DNA of 36,117 nt, from contig JACFNC010000023.1 of NCBI GenBank assembly GCA_019455065.1, positions 1 through 36,117 of the forward strand. The letters run 5' to 3'. A program made the position numbers and the translations under genes. The stretch comes from Rhodospirillales bacterium. Its GTDB lineage: Bacteria; Pseudomonadota; Alphaproteobacteria; Rhodospirillales; Magnetospirillaceae. Positions 7,602 through 19,395 of this stretch are shown piece by piece (position 1 is the stretch's first letter; each line of letters starts with the position of its first letter). Under the pieces are notes generated by a model. The model was not told where the DNA came from, ran no database searches, and saw only the letters and a list, made by a program, of their open reading frames with translations.

Positions 7602-8843
7602 CGGTCCGCCCGCCGCGCCGTCGCCGCGTCCCGCCGCCTCGGCCATGCCGGTGGCCAGCGGCGTGGTGCGGGGCAGCGGGACGAACGGCGCCTGTTCCTC
7701 CTGCGGCACAGGCGGGCTGACCTGCATGCGCCACCAGCCGAACCCGGCGGCCGCCGCGCCGACGAGGGCGGTGAACAGGAACAACCCGATGCCGCCGGCG
7801 GCGGTGATCAGGGCCGCGGCGCCCAGCGGCCCCGCCACGGCACCGAGGGAGTAGCCCAGCACCAGCCCGCCGCTTGCCGCCACCGCCTCGTCGGCGGCGA
7901 GGCGGTCGTTGGTGTGGGCGACCGAGGTGGGGTAGACCGCGAAAGCGGCACCGCCCAGCGCCGCGGCGCCCAGCAGCAGCCCCGCGAAGCCCGCGGCCGG
8001 CGCCGCCAACAGTGCAAGGCTGACCGCGCATAAGCCCCCGTAAAGGCCGACCAGGACGCGGCGCCGGTCGAGCACGTCCGACAGCCGGCCGAGCGGCCAT
8101 TGCAGGATCATGCCCCCCAGGATCGCCGCGCTCATGAACAGGCCGGCCTCGGCGGCGCCGTATCCGAGGTGGCGCACGGTCACGGGTCCCAGGGAATAGA
8201 TGGCCCCCGTCACCAGTCCGCTGGTCACCGTCCCCATGATGCCCAGAGGCGACGCCGCATAGAGCCGGCGGAATCCCAGGGCCACGATTCTGGGCAGCGT
8301 GGGCGGGGTCTGGCGGGTCAGCGCCACCGGCACCAGCGCCACCGAGAACAGCATCGAGGCCAGTACGAAGACGACGAAGCCGCCTCGATCGAGCCCCAGC
8401 AGCCACTGCCCGACGCCCTGGCCGCCGTAGAGGCTGATCATGTAGAAGGCGAGGACGCGGCCGCGCACGGCGGTCGGCGCGGTATGGTTGAGCCAGCTTT
8501 CGACGCACACGAACAGCCCCGCCATGCAATAGCCCTCGAGCAGACGCAAGGCGGCCCACAAAACCGGATCGAGCTTCAACGCATGCCCCAGGGCGGCGGC
8601 AGACATCAGCGACATGAAGGCGCTGAAGGCGCGGATGTGGCCGACCCGGCCGATCACCGAGGCGACGTGCAGGGCGCCCACCGTGAGGCCGGCGAAATAG
8701 GCCGCCATCACCACCCCGATGGCGAGCGGCGACGCCGCCGCCTGATCGAGCCGCAGGCTGAGCAGGGTGCCCATGCTGCCGAGTCCGCCCATCATCAGAA
8801 AGGTGGATACCAGCAGAACCAGGACGGCGCGGATCACCGGCAC
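7599..8843 (-). CDS. MFS transporter, YcaD-like
   Basis: A 414-residue major facilitator superfamily protein with about twelve hydrophobic helices. The first half carries ESWLNHTAPTAVRGRVLAFY, typical of the YcaD-type subgroup of poorly characterised transporters, and FAGLTVGALHVASVIGRVGH in the loop 2-3 area. The substrate cannot be read from sequence. No ATG fits the N-terminus; the GTG at 8843 is preceded by GGAG at a suitable distance, so it is taken as the start. The C-terminal tail after about residue 385 is cytoplasmic and low complexity. It converges on amtB with ten bases between stops and diverges from the aminotransferase gene; no functional link is evident. Confidence 0.85.
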   Translation of the reverse strand: MPVIRAVLVLLVSTFLMMGGLGSMGTLLSLRLDQAAASPLAIGVVMAAYFAGLTVGALHVASVIGRVGHIRAFSAFMSLMSAAALGHALKLDPVLWAALRLLEGYCMAGLFVCVESWLNHTAPTAVRGRVLAFYMISLYGGQGVGQWLLGLDRGGFVVFVLASMLFSVALVPVALTRQTPPTLPRIVALGFRRLYAASPLGIMGTVTSGLVTGAIYSLGPVTVRHLGYGAAEAGLFMSAAILGGMILQWPLGRLSDVLDRRRVLVGLYGGLCAVSLALLAAPAAGFAGLLLGAAALGGAAFAVYPTSVAHTNDRLAADEAVAASGGLVLGYSLGAVAGPLGAAALITAAGGIGLFLFTALVGAAAAGFGWWRMQVSPPVPQEEQAPFVPLPRTTPLATGMAEAAGRGDGAAGGP

Positions 8844-9022
8844 GGAACCAACGCTCCGGCCGGGCCCGGCGTCGGGCGTCGGTGGTCGGTCATGGCTGCG
8901 ACCATAGCAGCCGGAGGGGCAGGGACAGAAGCGGCGGTCCGGCGATCGCTCGCTTTTTGTGGTAGGGCGGTCGCCCGGAATGCGCTAAACATGGTGCGCA
9001 GGTGTTCCACTTTCGTACCGCC

Positions 9023-10201
9023 ATGCTCAATTCGCGCCTCGACCGCCTGACCGACTACCCCTTCCAGCGGCTCGCCGCGCTGCTCGGCGGCCCGGCGAAG
9101 CCCGGGGACGTGGTGATGTCGATCGGCGAACCCCAGCACGCGCCGCCGCCCTTCGTGAAGGAGGTGCTGGCCGAGCATGCGGCGCTGTGGGGCAAGTACC
9201 CGCCGGTGGCCGGCACGCCGGCCTTCCGGGCCGCCGTCATCGGCTGGCTGGAGCGCCGCTTCGCCCTGCCGGCGGGCATCGTCGACGCCGACCGCCACGT
9301 CCTGCCGGTCGCGGGCACGCGCGAGGCCCTGTACATGATCGCCCAGGTGGCATGCGACGCCGAGGCGGCGGAGCGGCCCGCCGTGCTGCTGCCCAATCCC
9401 TTCTATCAGGTCTATGCGGGGGCCGCCGTGATGGCCGGCGCCGAGCCGGTGTTCGTGGCCGGCCGCGCCGAGGACGGTTTCCTGCCGGACTTCGAGACGG
9501 TGCCCGAGGCTGTGCTGCGCCGCACGGCGCTGGCCTATCTGTGCACCCCGGCCAACCCCCAGGGCAGCGTCGCCGGCCTCGACCGCCTGACGCGCGCCGT
9601 CGCCCTCGCCCGTCGCCACGGCTTCCTGCTGGCTGTCGACGAGTGCTATTCCGAGATCTTCGACGGCGCCGCGCCGGCCGGCGCCCTGCAGGCCTGCGCC
9701 GCGCTGGGAGCCGGCGTCGACAATGTGGTGGTGTTCCACAGCCTGTCGAAGCGCTCCAGCGTTCCCGGCCTGCGCTCGGGCTTCGTCGCCGGCGACGAGC
9801 GTGTCGTCTCCGCCTTCGCGCGCCTGCGCGCCTACGGCGGGGCGGCGACGCCGCTGCCGGTGCTCGCCGCCGCCACCCGGCTGTGGGCCGACGAAACCCA
9901 TGTCGAGGCCAACCGCGCCCTCTACCGCGCCAAGCTGGACGCCGCCGAGGCCGTTCTCGCCGGCCGGTTCGGCTTCTACCGGCCGCCGGGCGGGTTCTTC
10001 CTGTGGCTCGACGTGGGCGACGGCGAGGCGGCGGCCGTGAAATTGGCCACGGAGGCCGGAATCCGCGTGCTGCCGGGCGCCTATCTGGCGCGCGAGGCGG
10101 ACGACGGAATCAATCCGGGAGCGCCCTTCATCCGCGTCGCCCTGGTCCACGACCTGGAAACCACCGCGGCCGCCCTGCGCCGGCTGGCCGGGACCCTTTA
10201 G
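9023..10201 (+). CDS. dapC: Class I/II aminotransferase, probable succinyldiaminopimelate transaminase
   Basis: A 392-residue PLP-dependent fold-type I aminotransferase. The N-terminus LNSRLDRLTDYPFQRLAALL and the PLP site SLSKRSSVPGLRSGF (lysine K243 forms the Schiff base) match the DapC group, which converts N-succinyl-2-amino-6-ketopimelate to N-succinyl-LL-diaminopimelate in lysine and peptidoglycan synthesis. The tyrosine-containing PNPFYQVYAG and the CTPANPQGS strand also fit. The frame opens at GTG 9002, but ATG 9023 matches family N-termini; neither has a strong ribosome binding site. It ends 9 bases before ftsK, so the two are probably cotranscribed. Substrate assignment is by family resemblance only. 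Confidence 0.82.
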   Translation: MLNSRLDRLTDYPFQRLAALLGGPAKPGDVVMSIGEPQHAPPPFVKEVLAEHAALWGKYPPVAGTPAFRAAVIGWLERRFALPAGIVDADRHVLPVAGTREALYMIAQVACDAEAAERPAVLLPNPFYQVYAGAAVMAGAEPVFVAGRAEDGFLPDFETVPEAVLRRTALAYLCTPANPQGSVAGLDRLTRAVALARRHGFLLAVDECYSEIFDGAAPAGALQACAALGAGVDNVVVFHSLSKRSSVPGLRSGFVAGDERVVSAFARLRAYGGAATPLPVLAAATRLWADETHVEANRALYRAKLDAAEAVLAGRFGFYRPPGGFFLWLDVGDGEAAAVKLATEAGIRVLPGAYLAREADDGINPGAPFIRVALVHDLETTAAALRRLAGTL

Positions 10202-10210
10202 GGGGAGCGG

Positions 10211-12610
10211 ATGGCGCAGCCCGGCAGCCGAGCGAAGGGGGGGTTCCTGCCGGCAGGGGCGGCGGAGACGCTGCGCCGGCGCCTGCTGCAACTCGTCGGG
10301 CTGGCGATGCTCGCCGCCGCCCTTCTCGGCCTCGTGGCGCTGCTCACCTACACGCCGCGCGACGCCAGCCTCAACACCGCCGCCGACGTCGTGGCCGGCA
10401 ACGCGCTTGGCGGGGTCGGCGCCATCGCCGCCGACCTGATGCTGCAGACGCTGGGAGTGGCCGCCCTGCTGCCATTGGCGGCGCTCGCGCTGTGGGGCGG
10501 CCGGCTGCTGATGACGGCGGCGGTGCCCGGACGGTTCTGGCTGCGGGTCGCCGCCCTCGTCGCCGGCGCGTCCCTCGCGGCGCTGCCACTGTCTCTGCTG
10601 GCGACGCCGGCCGGCTGGCGACTGCCGGCCGGGGTGGGGGGCTTCGTCGGCACCTTGCTGCATGCGCCCCTCGCCAGACTCTACCAGGGCTGGGCGGGCC
10701 CCGAGTTCGACTGGCTGGCGGCCGGCAGTGCCAGCGTGTTCGCGCTCGCCCTGCTGTTCCACGCGGCGGGCCTGTCGCTGCGCGAGTGGCGGGCGGCGGG
10801 AGCCGCCTTGTGGCGGGTGGCGACCGCGGTTTGGACCGCTGGACGCGGCGCCGCGCGGTTGTGGCGCCGCGTCGCCAGTCTCGGGCGCTCGGCCGGAGAG
10901 GCGTTGGGGTCGGCAAACCGCGAACGCCGGGAGCCGCAGCTCGAGCGCGGCGCCGGCACGGGGCGCGACAAGCCGCCGCGCGCCCCCGCGGCCGAGGAGC
11001 GCCGGTCCGCCATCGACTTGGTCGCGCCACGGCGCCCGCGCGGCGCGCCGAGCAAGCGCGAGCAGGAGGCCCGCCAGGGCAGCCTGGACCTGTCGGTGCC
11101 CGGCTCCGGCTACGTTCTGCCGCCCCTCAACCTGCTGACCCTGCCGCCCGACGGCCAGAAGGGCGAGCGCATCAGCGAGGACAGCCTGGCGCAGAACGCG
11201 CGCCTGCTGGAATCGGTGCTCGACGACTTCGGCGTCAACGGCCAGATCGTCAAGGTCCGCCCCGGCCCGGTGGTCACCCTCTACGAGCTGGAACCGGCCC
11301 CCGGCACCAAGACCTCGCGGGTGATCGGCCTGGCCGACGACATCGCCCGCTCGATGAGCGCCCTGTCGGTGCGCATCGCCGTCATTCCCGGCCGCAGCGT
11401 CATCGGCATCGAGCTTCCGAACGCGCGGCGCGAGACGGTGTATCTGCGCGAGCTGCTCGCCTCCGAAGCGTTCGAGCGCAACCCGGCGCGGCTGACCCTG
11501 GTGCTGGGAAAGGACATCGGCGGCGCCCCGGTGATGGTGGATTTGGCCCGCATGCCGCACCTGCTGATCGCCGGCACCACCGGCTCGGGCAAGTCGGTGG
11601 CCATCAACACCATGATCCTGTCGCTGCTCTACCGGCTGCCGCCCGAGGAATGCCGCGTGATCATGATCGACCCCAAGATGCTGGAGCTGTCGGTCTACGA
11701 CGGCATCCCCCATCTGCTGGCCCCGGTGGTCACCGAGCCCGGCAAGGCGGTGGTCGCCCTCAAATGGGCGGTGCGCGAGATGGAGGACCGCTACCGCGCC
11801 ATGTCGCAGCTCGGGGTGCGCAACATCGCCGGCTACAACCAGCGCCTCGCCGAGGCGCGGGCCAAGGGCGAGGCCCTGCACCGCACCGTGCAAACCGGCT
11901 TCGATCCCGACACCGGAAAGCCGATCTACGAGGATCAGCCGCTCGATCTCGATCCGCTGCCCTTCATCGTCGTGATCGTCGACGAGATGGCCGACCTCAT
12001 GCTCGTCGCCGGCAAGGAGATCGAGGCGGCGGTGCAGCGGCTGGCGCAGATGGCGCGCGCCGCCGGCATCCACCTCATCATGGCCACCCAGCGGCCGTCG
12101 GTCGACGTCATCACCGGCACCATCAAGGCCAACTTCCCCACCCGCATCAGCTTCCAGGTGACCTCGAAGATCGACAGCCGCACCATATTGGGCGAGCAGG
12201 GTGCGGAACAGCTGCTGGGCCAGGGCGACATGCTCTATATGGCCGCAGGCGGCCGCATCACCCGCGTCCATGGCCCCTTCGTCAGCGATCGCGAAGTGGA
12301 AACCGTGGTCGAGCACTTGCGCGCCCAGGGGGAACCTGCCTATGTGGAGAGCGTGACCGAGGAGGACGAGGCGGATGCGCCCGGCGCCGGTTTCGGCGAC
12401 GGCGACTCCGGCGACGCCCTCTACGATCAGGCGGTGGCCCTGGTGGCGCGCGAACGCAAGGCGTCGACCAGCTTTATCCAGCGGCACCTCCAGATCGGTT
12501 ACAACCGCGCCGCCCGCATCGTCGAACGGATGGAGGCGGAAGGCGTGGTCAGCCGCGCCAACCACGTCGGCAAACGCGAGGTCTTGGTGCGCGGCGTCGA
12601 CGACGACTGA
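10211..12610 (+). CDS. ftsK: DNA translocase FtsK
   Basis: A 799-residue FtsK/SpoIIIE translocase that pumps DNA at the division septum and activates XerCD at dif. About four membrane helices fill residues 25-200. A short charged linker (about 235-290) is much smaller than in E. coli. The motor follows, with Walker A GTTGSGKS (K461) and Walker [14 protein letters not shown]. The C-terminal gamma winged helix, [19 protein letters not shown] onward, reads KOPS/FRS-type polarity sequences. The ATG follows GGGGGAGCGG. The total length is normal for alphaproteobacteria. The order ftsK-lolA is conserved in many proteobacteria. Confidence 0.96.
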   Translation: MAQPGSRAKGGFLPAGAAETLRRRLLQLVGLAMLAAALLGLVALLTYTPRDASLNTAADVVAGNALGGVGAIAADLMLQTLGVAALLPLAALALWGGRLLMTAAVPGRFWLRVAALVAGASLAALPLSLLATPAGWRLPAGVGGFVGTLLHAPLARLYQGWAGPEFDWLAAGSASVFALALLFHAAGLSLREWRAAGAALWRVATAVWTAGRGAARLWRRVASLGRSAGEALGSANRERREPQLERGAGTGRDKPPRAPAAEERRSAIDLVAPRRPRGAPSKREQEARQGSLDLSVPGSGYVLPPLNLLTLPPDGQKGERISEDSLAQNARLLESVLDDFGVNGQIVKVRPGPVVTLYELEPAPGTKTSRVIGLADDIARSMSALSVRIAVIPGRSVIGIELPNARRETVYLRELLASEAFERNPARLTLVLGKDIGGAPVMVDLARMPHLLIAGTTGSGKSVAINTMILSLLYRLPPEECRVIMIDPKMLELSVYDGIPHLLAPVVTEPGKAVVALKWAVREMEDRYRAMSQLGVRNIAGYNQRLAEARAKGEALHRTVQTGFDPDTGKPIYEDQPLDLDPLPFIVVIVDEMADLMLVAGKEIEAAVQRLAQMARAAGIHLIMATQRPSVDVITGTIKANFPTRISFQVTSKIDSRTILGEQGAEQLLGQGDMLYMAAGGRITRVHGPFVSDREVETVVEHLRAQGEPAYVESVTEEDEADAPGAGFGDGDSGDALYDQAVALVARERKASTSFIQRHLQIGYNRAARIVERMEAEGVVSRANHVGKREVLVRGVDDD

Positions 12611-12731
12611 ACGGGAGAATCGGCGTCACAGCCGTGATTGCGAGCCGAAGGCGGGACAGTCCACAACGCCGGGCCGGGCCGGATTGCTTCTCGCGCCTCT
12701 CCTCGGCACGTTTCGAATCCATAGAGGACCC

Positions 12732-13385
12732 ATGCCTGACATTCTCAGTCGCTTGCTTGCCTTCGCGGCCGCCGCCCTTGTGGCCGTCGGCCTGGCCGCA
12801 CCGGTGTCGGCGGCCAAGGCGCCGGCGCTGACCACGGCCGACCGCGCCGACCTGGCGCGGGTCGAAGCCTATCTGAACGGCATCACGACCCTGAAGGCGC
12901 GGTTCCTCCAGGTCGCCCCGGACGGCAGCTACGCCGAGGGCAATGCCTATGTGGCGCGGCCCGGGCGGATGCGGCTGGAATACGATCCCCCGACCCCGAT
13001 CCTGGTCGTCGCCGATGGCCGGTTCCTGGTCTATCACGACAAGCAACTTCAGCAGACGAGCTATCTCGGGCTCGACCAGACGCCGGCCGGCATCCTGCTG
13101 CGCCCCCAGATCAATCTGTCCGGCGACGGGGACGTGCGCGCCGTCGCCGTGGAGCGCCGCCCCGGCGTGCTCAACGTCACGCTGCGCCATCGCGATCCGG
13201 CGAACGGCGACCTGATCCTGGTGTTCAGCGAGAACCCGTTCGCGCTCCGGCAATGGAAGGTGATCGACGCCCAGGGACAGATGACCCAGGTCTCGCTGTT
13301 TCAGACCCAGGCCAACGTGACGCTCGACCCCAAGCTGTTCACCTTCGACGATCCGAAGATGCGCGCGGCGCCGCTCGATCACTGA
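12732..13385 (+). CDS. lolA: Outer-membrane lipoprotein carrier LolA
   Basis: A 217-residue periplasmic protein. Residues 1-27 form a signal peptide with an alanine-rich core and probable cleavage after VSAA. The mature part has the LolA beta-sandwich pattern: LKARFLQVAPDGSYAEGNAY, then PGRMRLEYDPP and VVADGRFLVYHDK. LolA takes lipoproteins from the LolCDE transporter across the periplasm to the outer membrane; the two lipoproteins encoded at 25360-25959 and 27283-28644 are potential clients. The reading frame is open upstream into the end of ftsK in another frame, but ATG 12732, after AGAGGAC, gives a proper signal peptide. It follows ftsK after 121 bases. Confidence 0.93.
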   Translation: MPDILSRLLAFAAAALVAVGLAAPVSAAKAPALTTADRADLARVEAYLNGITTLKARFLQVAPDGSYAEGNAYVARPGRMRLEYDPPTPILVVADGRFLVYHDKQLQQTSYLGLDQTPAGILLRPQINLSGDGDVRAVAVERRPGVLNVTLRHRDPANGDLILVFSENPFALRQWKVIDAQGQMTQVSLFQTQANVTLDPKLFTFDDPKMRAAPLDH

Positions 13386-13399
13386 GGGCGAGCGGCGCC

Positions 13400-14002
13400 T
13401 CAGGCGGTGGTATCGACCTTCGGCTGTCCTCCGGCGTCGTCGCCGTTCCCGGGCCTTGGCCCGCCCTTGGCGACCGCCACCATGGCCGGCCGCAGCAGGC
13501 GGTCGTGGATGGTGTAGCCGGTCTGCATCACCATCGCCACGGTGCCGGCCGGCTTGCTGGGGTCCTCGAGCTCCATCATCGCCTGATGGAGATTGGGATC
13601 GAACTTCTCGCCCAGCGCCGCCACCGGGCGGATGCCGTGGCGCTCGAAGGTGTTGGCAAGCTCGCGGGCGGTGATCTCCACCCCGGCGATGACGTTGCGG
13701 GCAACCTCGTTGCCCTCGACCGCCTCGGCCGTCACGCTGTCGAGCGCGCGACGCAGGTTGTCGGCGACGCCCAGCATGTCGCGCGCGAACCCGCTGACCG
13801 CGTACTTGCCCCGTTCCTCGGCCTGGATCTCGAGCCGCCGCCGGACGTTCTCGGTTTCCGCCATCGCGCGCAGCAACTGGTCCTTGAGTGCCGCGACCTC
13901 GGCCTCGAGCTCGACGGTGCGGTCGACCGGTTCCAGTTCCGCGTGAGCCTCAGGCTCTAGGGCCTCATGCAACGGCGTGGTATGCTCGTCGTCCTGATTC
14001 AT
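13400..14002 (-). CDS. grpE: Nucleotide exchange factor GrpE
   Basis: A 200-residue GrpE, the ADP-release factor of DnaK. An acidic disordered N-terminus (about 1-28) leads into the long dimeric coiled coil (about 28-85, with AETENVRRRLEIQAEE) and the C-terminal beta domain containing FDPNLHQAMME and MQTGYTIHDRLLRPAMVAVA, the family signature. The ATG at 14002 is 17 bases downstream of the hrcA stop, so both are read from the promoter upstream of hrcA. The proline/glycine-rich tail after about 180 is variable in the family. Convergent with lolA, 14 bases apart. Confidence 0.97.
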   Translation of the reverse strand: MNQDDEHTTPLHEALEPEAHAELEPVDRTVELEAEVAALKDQLLRAMAETENVRRRLEIQAEERGKYAVSGFARDMLGVADNLRRALDSVTAEAVEGNEVARNVIAGVEITARELANTFERHGIRPVAALGEKFDPNLHQAMMELEDPSKPAGTVAMVMQTGYTIHDRLLRPAMVAVAKGGPRPGNGDDAGGQPKVDTTA

Positions 14003-14019
14003 GAAATTGCTTCCGTTCC

Positions 14020-15075
14020 TTATCCCAACAGGCGCCCGATGACCCGGGCCGTGTAGTCGACCAGCGGAATGATGCGGGCGTAATTGATGCGGGTCGGGCC
14101 GACCACGCCGAGGGCGCCCACGATCTGGCCGCGGGCATCGAAATAGGGCGATACGATCAGCGAACAACCCGACGGGGTGAACAATTCGTTGTCCGAGCCG
14201 ATGAAAATCTGCACCCCGTCCGCCTTGTTGGCGAGCTCGAGCAGGCGCAGGAGGTGTTCCTTGGCCTCCAGGATGTCGAACAGGCCGCGAATCCGTTCCA
14301 GGTCCTCGACGGCCGTCACGTCCTCGAGCAGGTGGGACTGGCCGCGCACGATCAGCGAACCGCCCTTGTCGCCGCCGGCCCAGGTCGCCAGCCCGGCCTC
14401 GACGACCCGGCTCGACAGCTCGTCGAGCTGGCTGCGATGCATCTCCAGTTCGGCCAGAATGCTTTCGCGGGTCTCATCGAGGGTGCGCCCGGTGAGCCGG
14501 GCATTGAGATAGTTCGAGGCCTCGGCCAGCGCCGAGGGCGGGGTTCCCTTCGGCAACTCGATGACCCGGTTCTCCACCACGCCGTCCTCGGTGACCAGCA
14601 CCGCAAGGGCGCGCCCGGGACCGAGCGCCACGAATTCGATGTGCTTGAGCGGCCGCTTGGTCTTCGGCGCCAGCACCAGCCCGGCGCAGCGCGACAGGCC
14701 GGACAGCAGGGTCACCGCCTCCTCCAGCGCCTGCTCCACGCTCTTGCCGGCGGCGCGGCAGCGGCGGTCGATGTGGTCGCGCTCCTCCTCGGCGAGTTTG
14801 CCGATCTCCAACAGGCCGTTGACGAACAGCCGCATCCCGGCCTCGGTCGGCAGGCGTCCGGCCGAGGTGTGCGGGGCGTACAGCAGCCCGGCGTCCTCTA
14901 GATCCGCCATCACGTTGCGGATGGTGGCCGGCGACAGCGACACCGCCAGCCGGCGCGACAGCGTGCGCGAGCCCACCGGATCGCCGGTCTCGACATAGGC
15001 TTCGACGAGCTGGCGGAAAATCTCCCGCGAACGCTCGTTGAGCTCGGTCACGACCCCGGTCTTGGTGCGAATCAT
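14020..15075 (-). CDS. hrcA: Heat-inducible transcription repressor HrcA
   Basis: A 351-residue HrcA. The N-terminal winged helix (about 10-80) contains TGDPVGSRTLSRRL and LSPATIRNVMADLEDAGLL. The GAF-like central domain and the C-terminal GLLGVIGPTRI-like segment (here GALGVVGPTRINYARIIPL) are present. HrcA represses groESL and sometimes its own operon at CIRCE elements and depends on GroEL for activity. I find no CIRCE inverted repeat (TTAGCACTC-N9-GAGTGCTAA) in the 123 bases upstream, so autorepression at a classical site is not supported here; its target is more likely a distant groESL operon. Cotranscribed with grpE. Confidence 0.96.
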   Translation of the reverse strand: MIRTKTGVVTELNERSREIFRQLVEAYVETGDPVGSRTLSRRLAVSLSPATIRNVMADLEDAGLLYAPHTSAGRLPTEAGMRLFVNGLLEIGKLAEEERDHIDRRCRAAGKSVEQALEEAVTLLSGLSRCAGLVLAPKTKRPLKHIEFVALGPGRALAVLVTEDGVVENRVIELPKGTPPSALAEASNYLNARLTGRTLDETRESILAELEMHRSQLDELSSRVVEAGLATWAGGDKGGSLIVRGQSHLLEDVTAVEDLERIRGLFDILEAKEHLLRLLELANKADGVQIFIGSDNELFTPSGCSLIVSPYFDARGQIVGALGVVGPTRINYARIIPLVDYTARVIGRLLG

Positions 15076-15107
15076 TCCTCGTGCCGCCCGTTCTCCAACA
15101 GGGTCCG

Positions 15108-15136
15108 AATTTAGTGAGGGCGGCGGGGGGCGTCAA
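15108..15136 (-). promoter_or_regulatory. Housekeeping promoter of hrcA-grpE
   Basis: On the minus strand TTGACG (15131-15136), a 17-base spacer and TAAATT (15108-15113) form a near-consensus sigma-70 promoter, with predicted start near 15101 and a leader of about 25 bases. It is not a recognisable sigma-32 promoter and has no CIRCE operator. Confidence 0.65.
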
Positions 15137-15163
15137 CGTGACCCGCCTCTCCGGACCTCGACA

Positions 15164-15172
15164 TGCTATGAT
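15164..15172 (+). promoter_or_regulatory. Extended -10 promoter of the acetyltransferase-nitrilase gene
   Basis: TGCTATGAT (15164-15172) is an extended -10 element (TGn plus TATGAT). It lies about 27 bases before the ATG at 15199, which has GGAGGG as ribosome binding site. No good -35 box is seen, as is common for extended -10 promoters. Confidence 0.45.
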
Positions 15173-15198
15173 GCCACAGACCGTCTCGGAGGGCGCGC

Positions 15199-16773
<1,575 letters not shown>

Positions 16774-16835
16774 GGCCGCTGGACGAAGGTCCCGCCAGGG
16801 GATAGGGTCGCGCTTCCCTGTTCGAGAGGACCATC

Positions 16836-17551
<716 letters not shown>

Positions 17552-17555
<4 letters not shown>

Positions 17556-18157
17556 CGGCACGGCGCAGGCTCGTCGGCGGCGGGCGGCTGGTCATCGCCA
17601 GCCACAATCGCGGCAAGGTGCGCGAGATCGGGGCCATGCTGGCGCCCCACGGCATCGCGGCGGTGTCGGCCGGCGACCTTGGCCTTGCCGAGCCCGCGGA
17701 AACGGGCGCGAGTTTCGCCGACAATGCCGCGCTGAAGGCGCTTGCCGCCGCCAGGGCCGCCAACCTGCCCGCCCTGGCCGACGATTCCGGCCTGGCGGTG
17801 GCGGCACTGGACGGCGCGCCCGGCATCTACTCGGCGCGCTGGGCCGGGCCCGGCAAGGACTTCGGCGTCGCCATGGAACGGGTTCGGCGAGAGCTGGCCG
17901 GACGAGAGGACCGCCGCGCCTGGTTCGTCTGCGCGTTGTGCCTGGCCTGGCCGGACGGCCATACGGAAAGCTTCGAGGGCACCGTCCACGGCACCATCGT
18001 CTGGCCGCCGCGCGGCGAGCGCGGCTTCGGGTACGACCCCGTTTTTCAGCCCGACGGCTACGACATCACCTTCGGCGAGATGGACCCCGCCGAAAAGGAC
18101 CGCATCAGCCACCGCGCCGCCGCCTTCCGCGCGCTGGTCGAAACCTGCCTCGGCTGA
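17552..18157 (+). CDS. rdgB: Non-canonical purine NTP pyrophosphatase RdgB
   Basis: A 201-residue Ham1/RdgB enzyme that hydrolyses ITP, dITP and XTP to monophosphates, keeping deaminated purines out of nucleic acids. It shows the N-terminal [11 protein letters not shown], the metal and substrate motif [14 protein letters not shown], the GIYSARWAG segment, and the C-terminal [13 protein letters not shown] and [11 protein letters not shown] ten-residue basic extension precedes the usual start. ATG 17552 overlaps the rph stop (ATGA), so translation is coupled. The frame is open further upstream inside rph, which is a shadow. Confidence 0.95.
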
Positions 18158-18210
18158 CGCGGTTCACCGGACTCCCGTTCGACCCATGCCGCCCCCAGGG
18201 CGGGGCCCGC

Positions 18211-18618
18211 TCACTTCGGCGCCGACGCCTGCTGTTGCGGCAGCACCTCGACGATGAGAACGCGCGTCGTCTGGTCGGTCGGATTGCGGGCCGACATCTG
18301 GCCGGGCGGATGGTTGCCGCCGGGCCCCTCGTAATAGGTCGACCCCTTGGAATAGGTCTCGGTCCGGCCGTCGGCCCAGGTGATGGCGATGGCGCCCTCC
18401 ATCACGTAGCGCATGCCCGGGCCGGCGTGCTGGTGCGGCGGAATCGCCGCGCCCGGCGCCATCACCAGTTCGGTCATCTTCATCACCCGTTGGCCGGCGA
18501 CCTCGCCGATGGGAACCTCGTCCAGGACCTTTCCCTGGTATTGCTTGGCGCCGGGGTCGGCGATGAGCGTGACGGCCGCGGCGGCGGTGGCCAAGAGGGG
18601 CAGGGTGAACGGCGGCAT
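18211..18618 (-). CDS. Small cupin-domain protein, possibly exported
   Basis: A 135-residue protein. A hydrophobic N-terminus (about 3-20) without basic residues may be a weak signal peptide or anchor. The rest is a single cupin barrel (about 45-128) with the metal-site motif PPHQHAGPGMRYVMEG and the later GGNHPPGQMSARN. The family covers many functions and no substrate is implied. ATG 18618 follows GAGGAGG, an excellent ribosome binding site, and replaces a longer open frame without family support. It lies convergent to rdgB and divergent from the first EF-hand gene, 231 bases away. Confidence 0.82.
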   Translation of the reverse strand: MPPFTLPLLATAAAAVTLIADPGAKQYQGKVLDEVPIGEVAGQRVMKMTELVMAPGAAIPPHQHAGPGMRYVMEGAIAITWADGRTETYSKGSTYYEGPGGNHPPGQMSARNPTDQTTRVLIVEVLPQQQASAPK

Positions 18619-18849
18619 CTGATCCTCCTCGGAGCCGAAACTGGTGGATTCCCTTGAGGACTTGGCGGTGCGCGACGGTTTCGCAATGGCGGGCGAACCA
18701 CCGCCGCTCCCGGTTGTTGGTGTGGGGCCGGAACGAGGCGCGGGTCCACCGAATAGCCGCGCCCCTGGACTTTCGGTTTCTTGCGGGTGCCGCGGCCGGA
18801 CGGCCAAGGTGTCCTTGAACTAACAGAAAGCTACGACGGGAGGCACGAG

Positions 18850-19395
18850 ATGACACCGAAGACCTTGCTTGCCACCGTTCTCTTCGTTGCCATGCCGGTG
18901 GGCGCCATCGCCGCCTTCAGCGTCGACGGCCCCTTTGGCGAAGCGGAGCCGCTCGTCCTCGCCCAGGCCCAGCAGCCCGGGCCCGGCGGAGCCGGAGGCC
19001 CCGGCGGCGGACCGGGGGCCGGAATGGGCCCCGGCTCCGGAATGGGTCCCGGTGCCAGCATGGGACCGCGCAGCCAGCAGATGTTCAAGGCGCTGGACAC
19101 CGACGGCGACGGCGCCGTCAGCCAGCAGGAGTTCCTGGCCGGCCATCAGAACCGCCCCGGCATGTTCGCCATGCTCGACGCCGACGAGGACGGCGCCATC
19201 AGCCAGGAGGAGTTCGTCAATCGCCGCGAGGCGCGCCGCCAGGCGCGGTTCAAGGCGCTCGACACGGATTCCGACGGCCGGCTCACGCAGCAGGAGTACG
19301 AGGAGCACCTCGCCCAGGTGTTCGAGAGCATGGACGACGACGACGACGGGAAGCTGACGCCGGAGGAGCTGCGCCCGCAGCGCGAACGGCGCTAG
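18850..19395 (+). CDS. Exported protein with four EF-hand calcium-binding loops
   Basis: A 181-residue protein with a signal peptide (about 1-22) and a low-complexity linker (about 40-75) rich in GPG and GMGPG repeats. Four EF-hand loops follow: DTDGDGAVSQQE, DADEDGAISQEE, DTDSDGRLTQQE and DDDDDGKLTPEE. All have acidic residues at positions 1, 3, 5 and 12, so calcium binding is expected. Its likely place is the periplasm or outside. Function unknown; calmodulin-like bacterial proteins are proposed calcium sensors or buffers. ATG 18850 is preceded by GGGAGG. Its TAG stop shares the palindrome CTAG with the stop of the convergent second EF-hand gene. Confidence 0.88.
   Translation: MTPKTLLATVLFVAMPVGAIAAFSVDGPFGEAEPLVLAQAQQPGPGGAGGPGGGPGAGMGPGSGMGPGASMGPRSQQMFKALDTDGDGAVSQQEFLAGHQNRPGMFAMLDADEDGAISQEEFVNRREARRQARFKALDTDSDGRLTQQEYEEHLAQVFESMDDDDDGKLTPEELRPQRERR

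Noticed and set aside
8834-12831. Very long open frames on both strands over the aminotransferase and ftsK genes (over 1200 codons each)
   Set aside because: They are shadows of high-GC coding sequence: composition is arginine/glycine or histidine/glutamine-rich, no family motif appears, and the real frames carry full FtsK and aminotransferase signatures.
13383-13402. TGAGG...CCTCA inverted repeat between the lolA and grpE stops, as a terminator
   Set aside because: The stem is short with a mismatch and has no T tract; facing TGA stops always give complementary ends.
15076-15198. CIRCE operator upstream of hrcA
   Set aside because: Looked for the 9-9-9 inverted repeat and did not find even one half-site.
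18185-18210. GC hairpin after rdgB as an intrinsic terminator
   Set aside because: CCGCCC/GGGCGG pairs around a 3-base loop but no T run follows on either strand; such pairing is expected by chance at this GC content.
19021-19060. GGAATGGGCCC-type repeats in the EF-hand gene as a DNA repeat array
   Set aside because: They encode the in-frame GPG/GMGPG linker of the protein and are explained by it.
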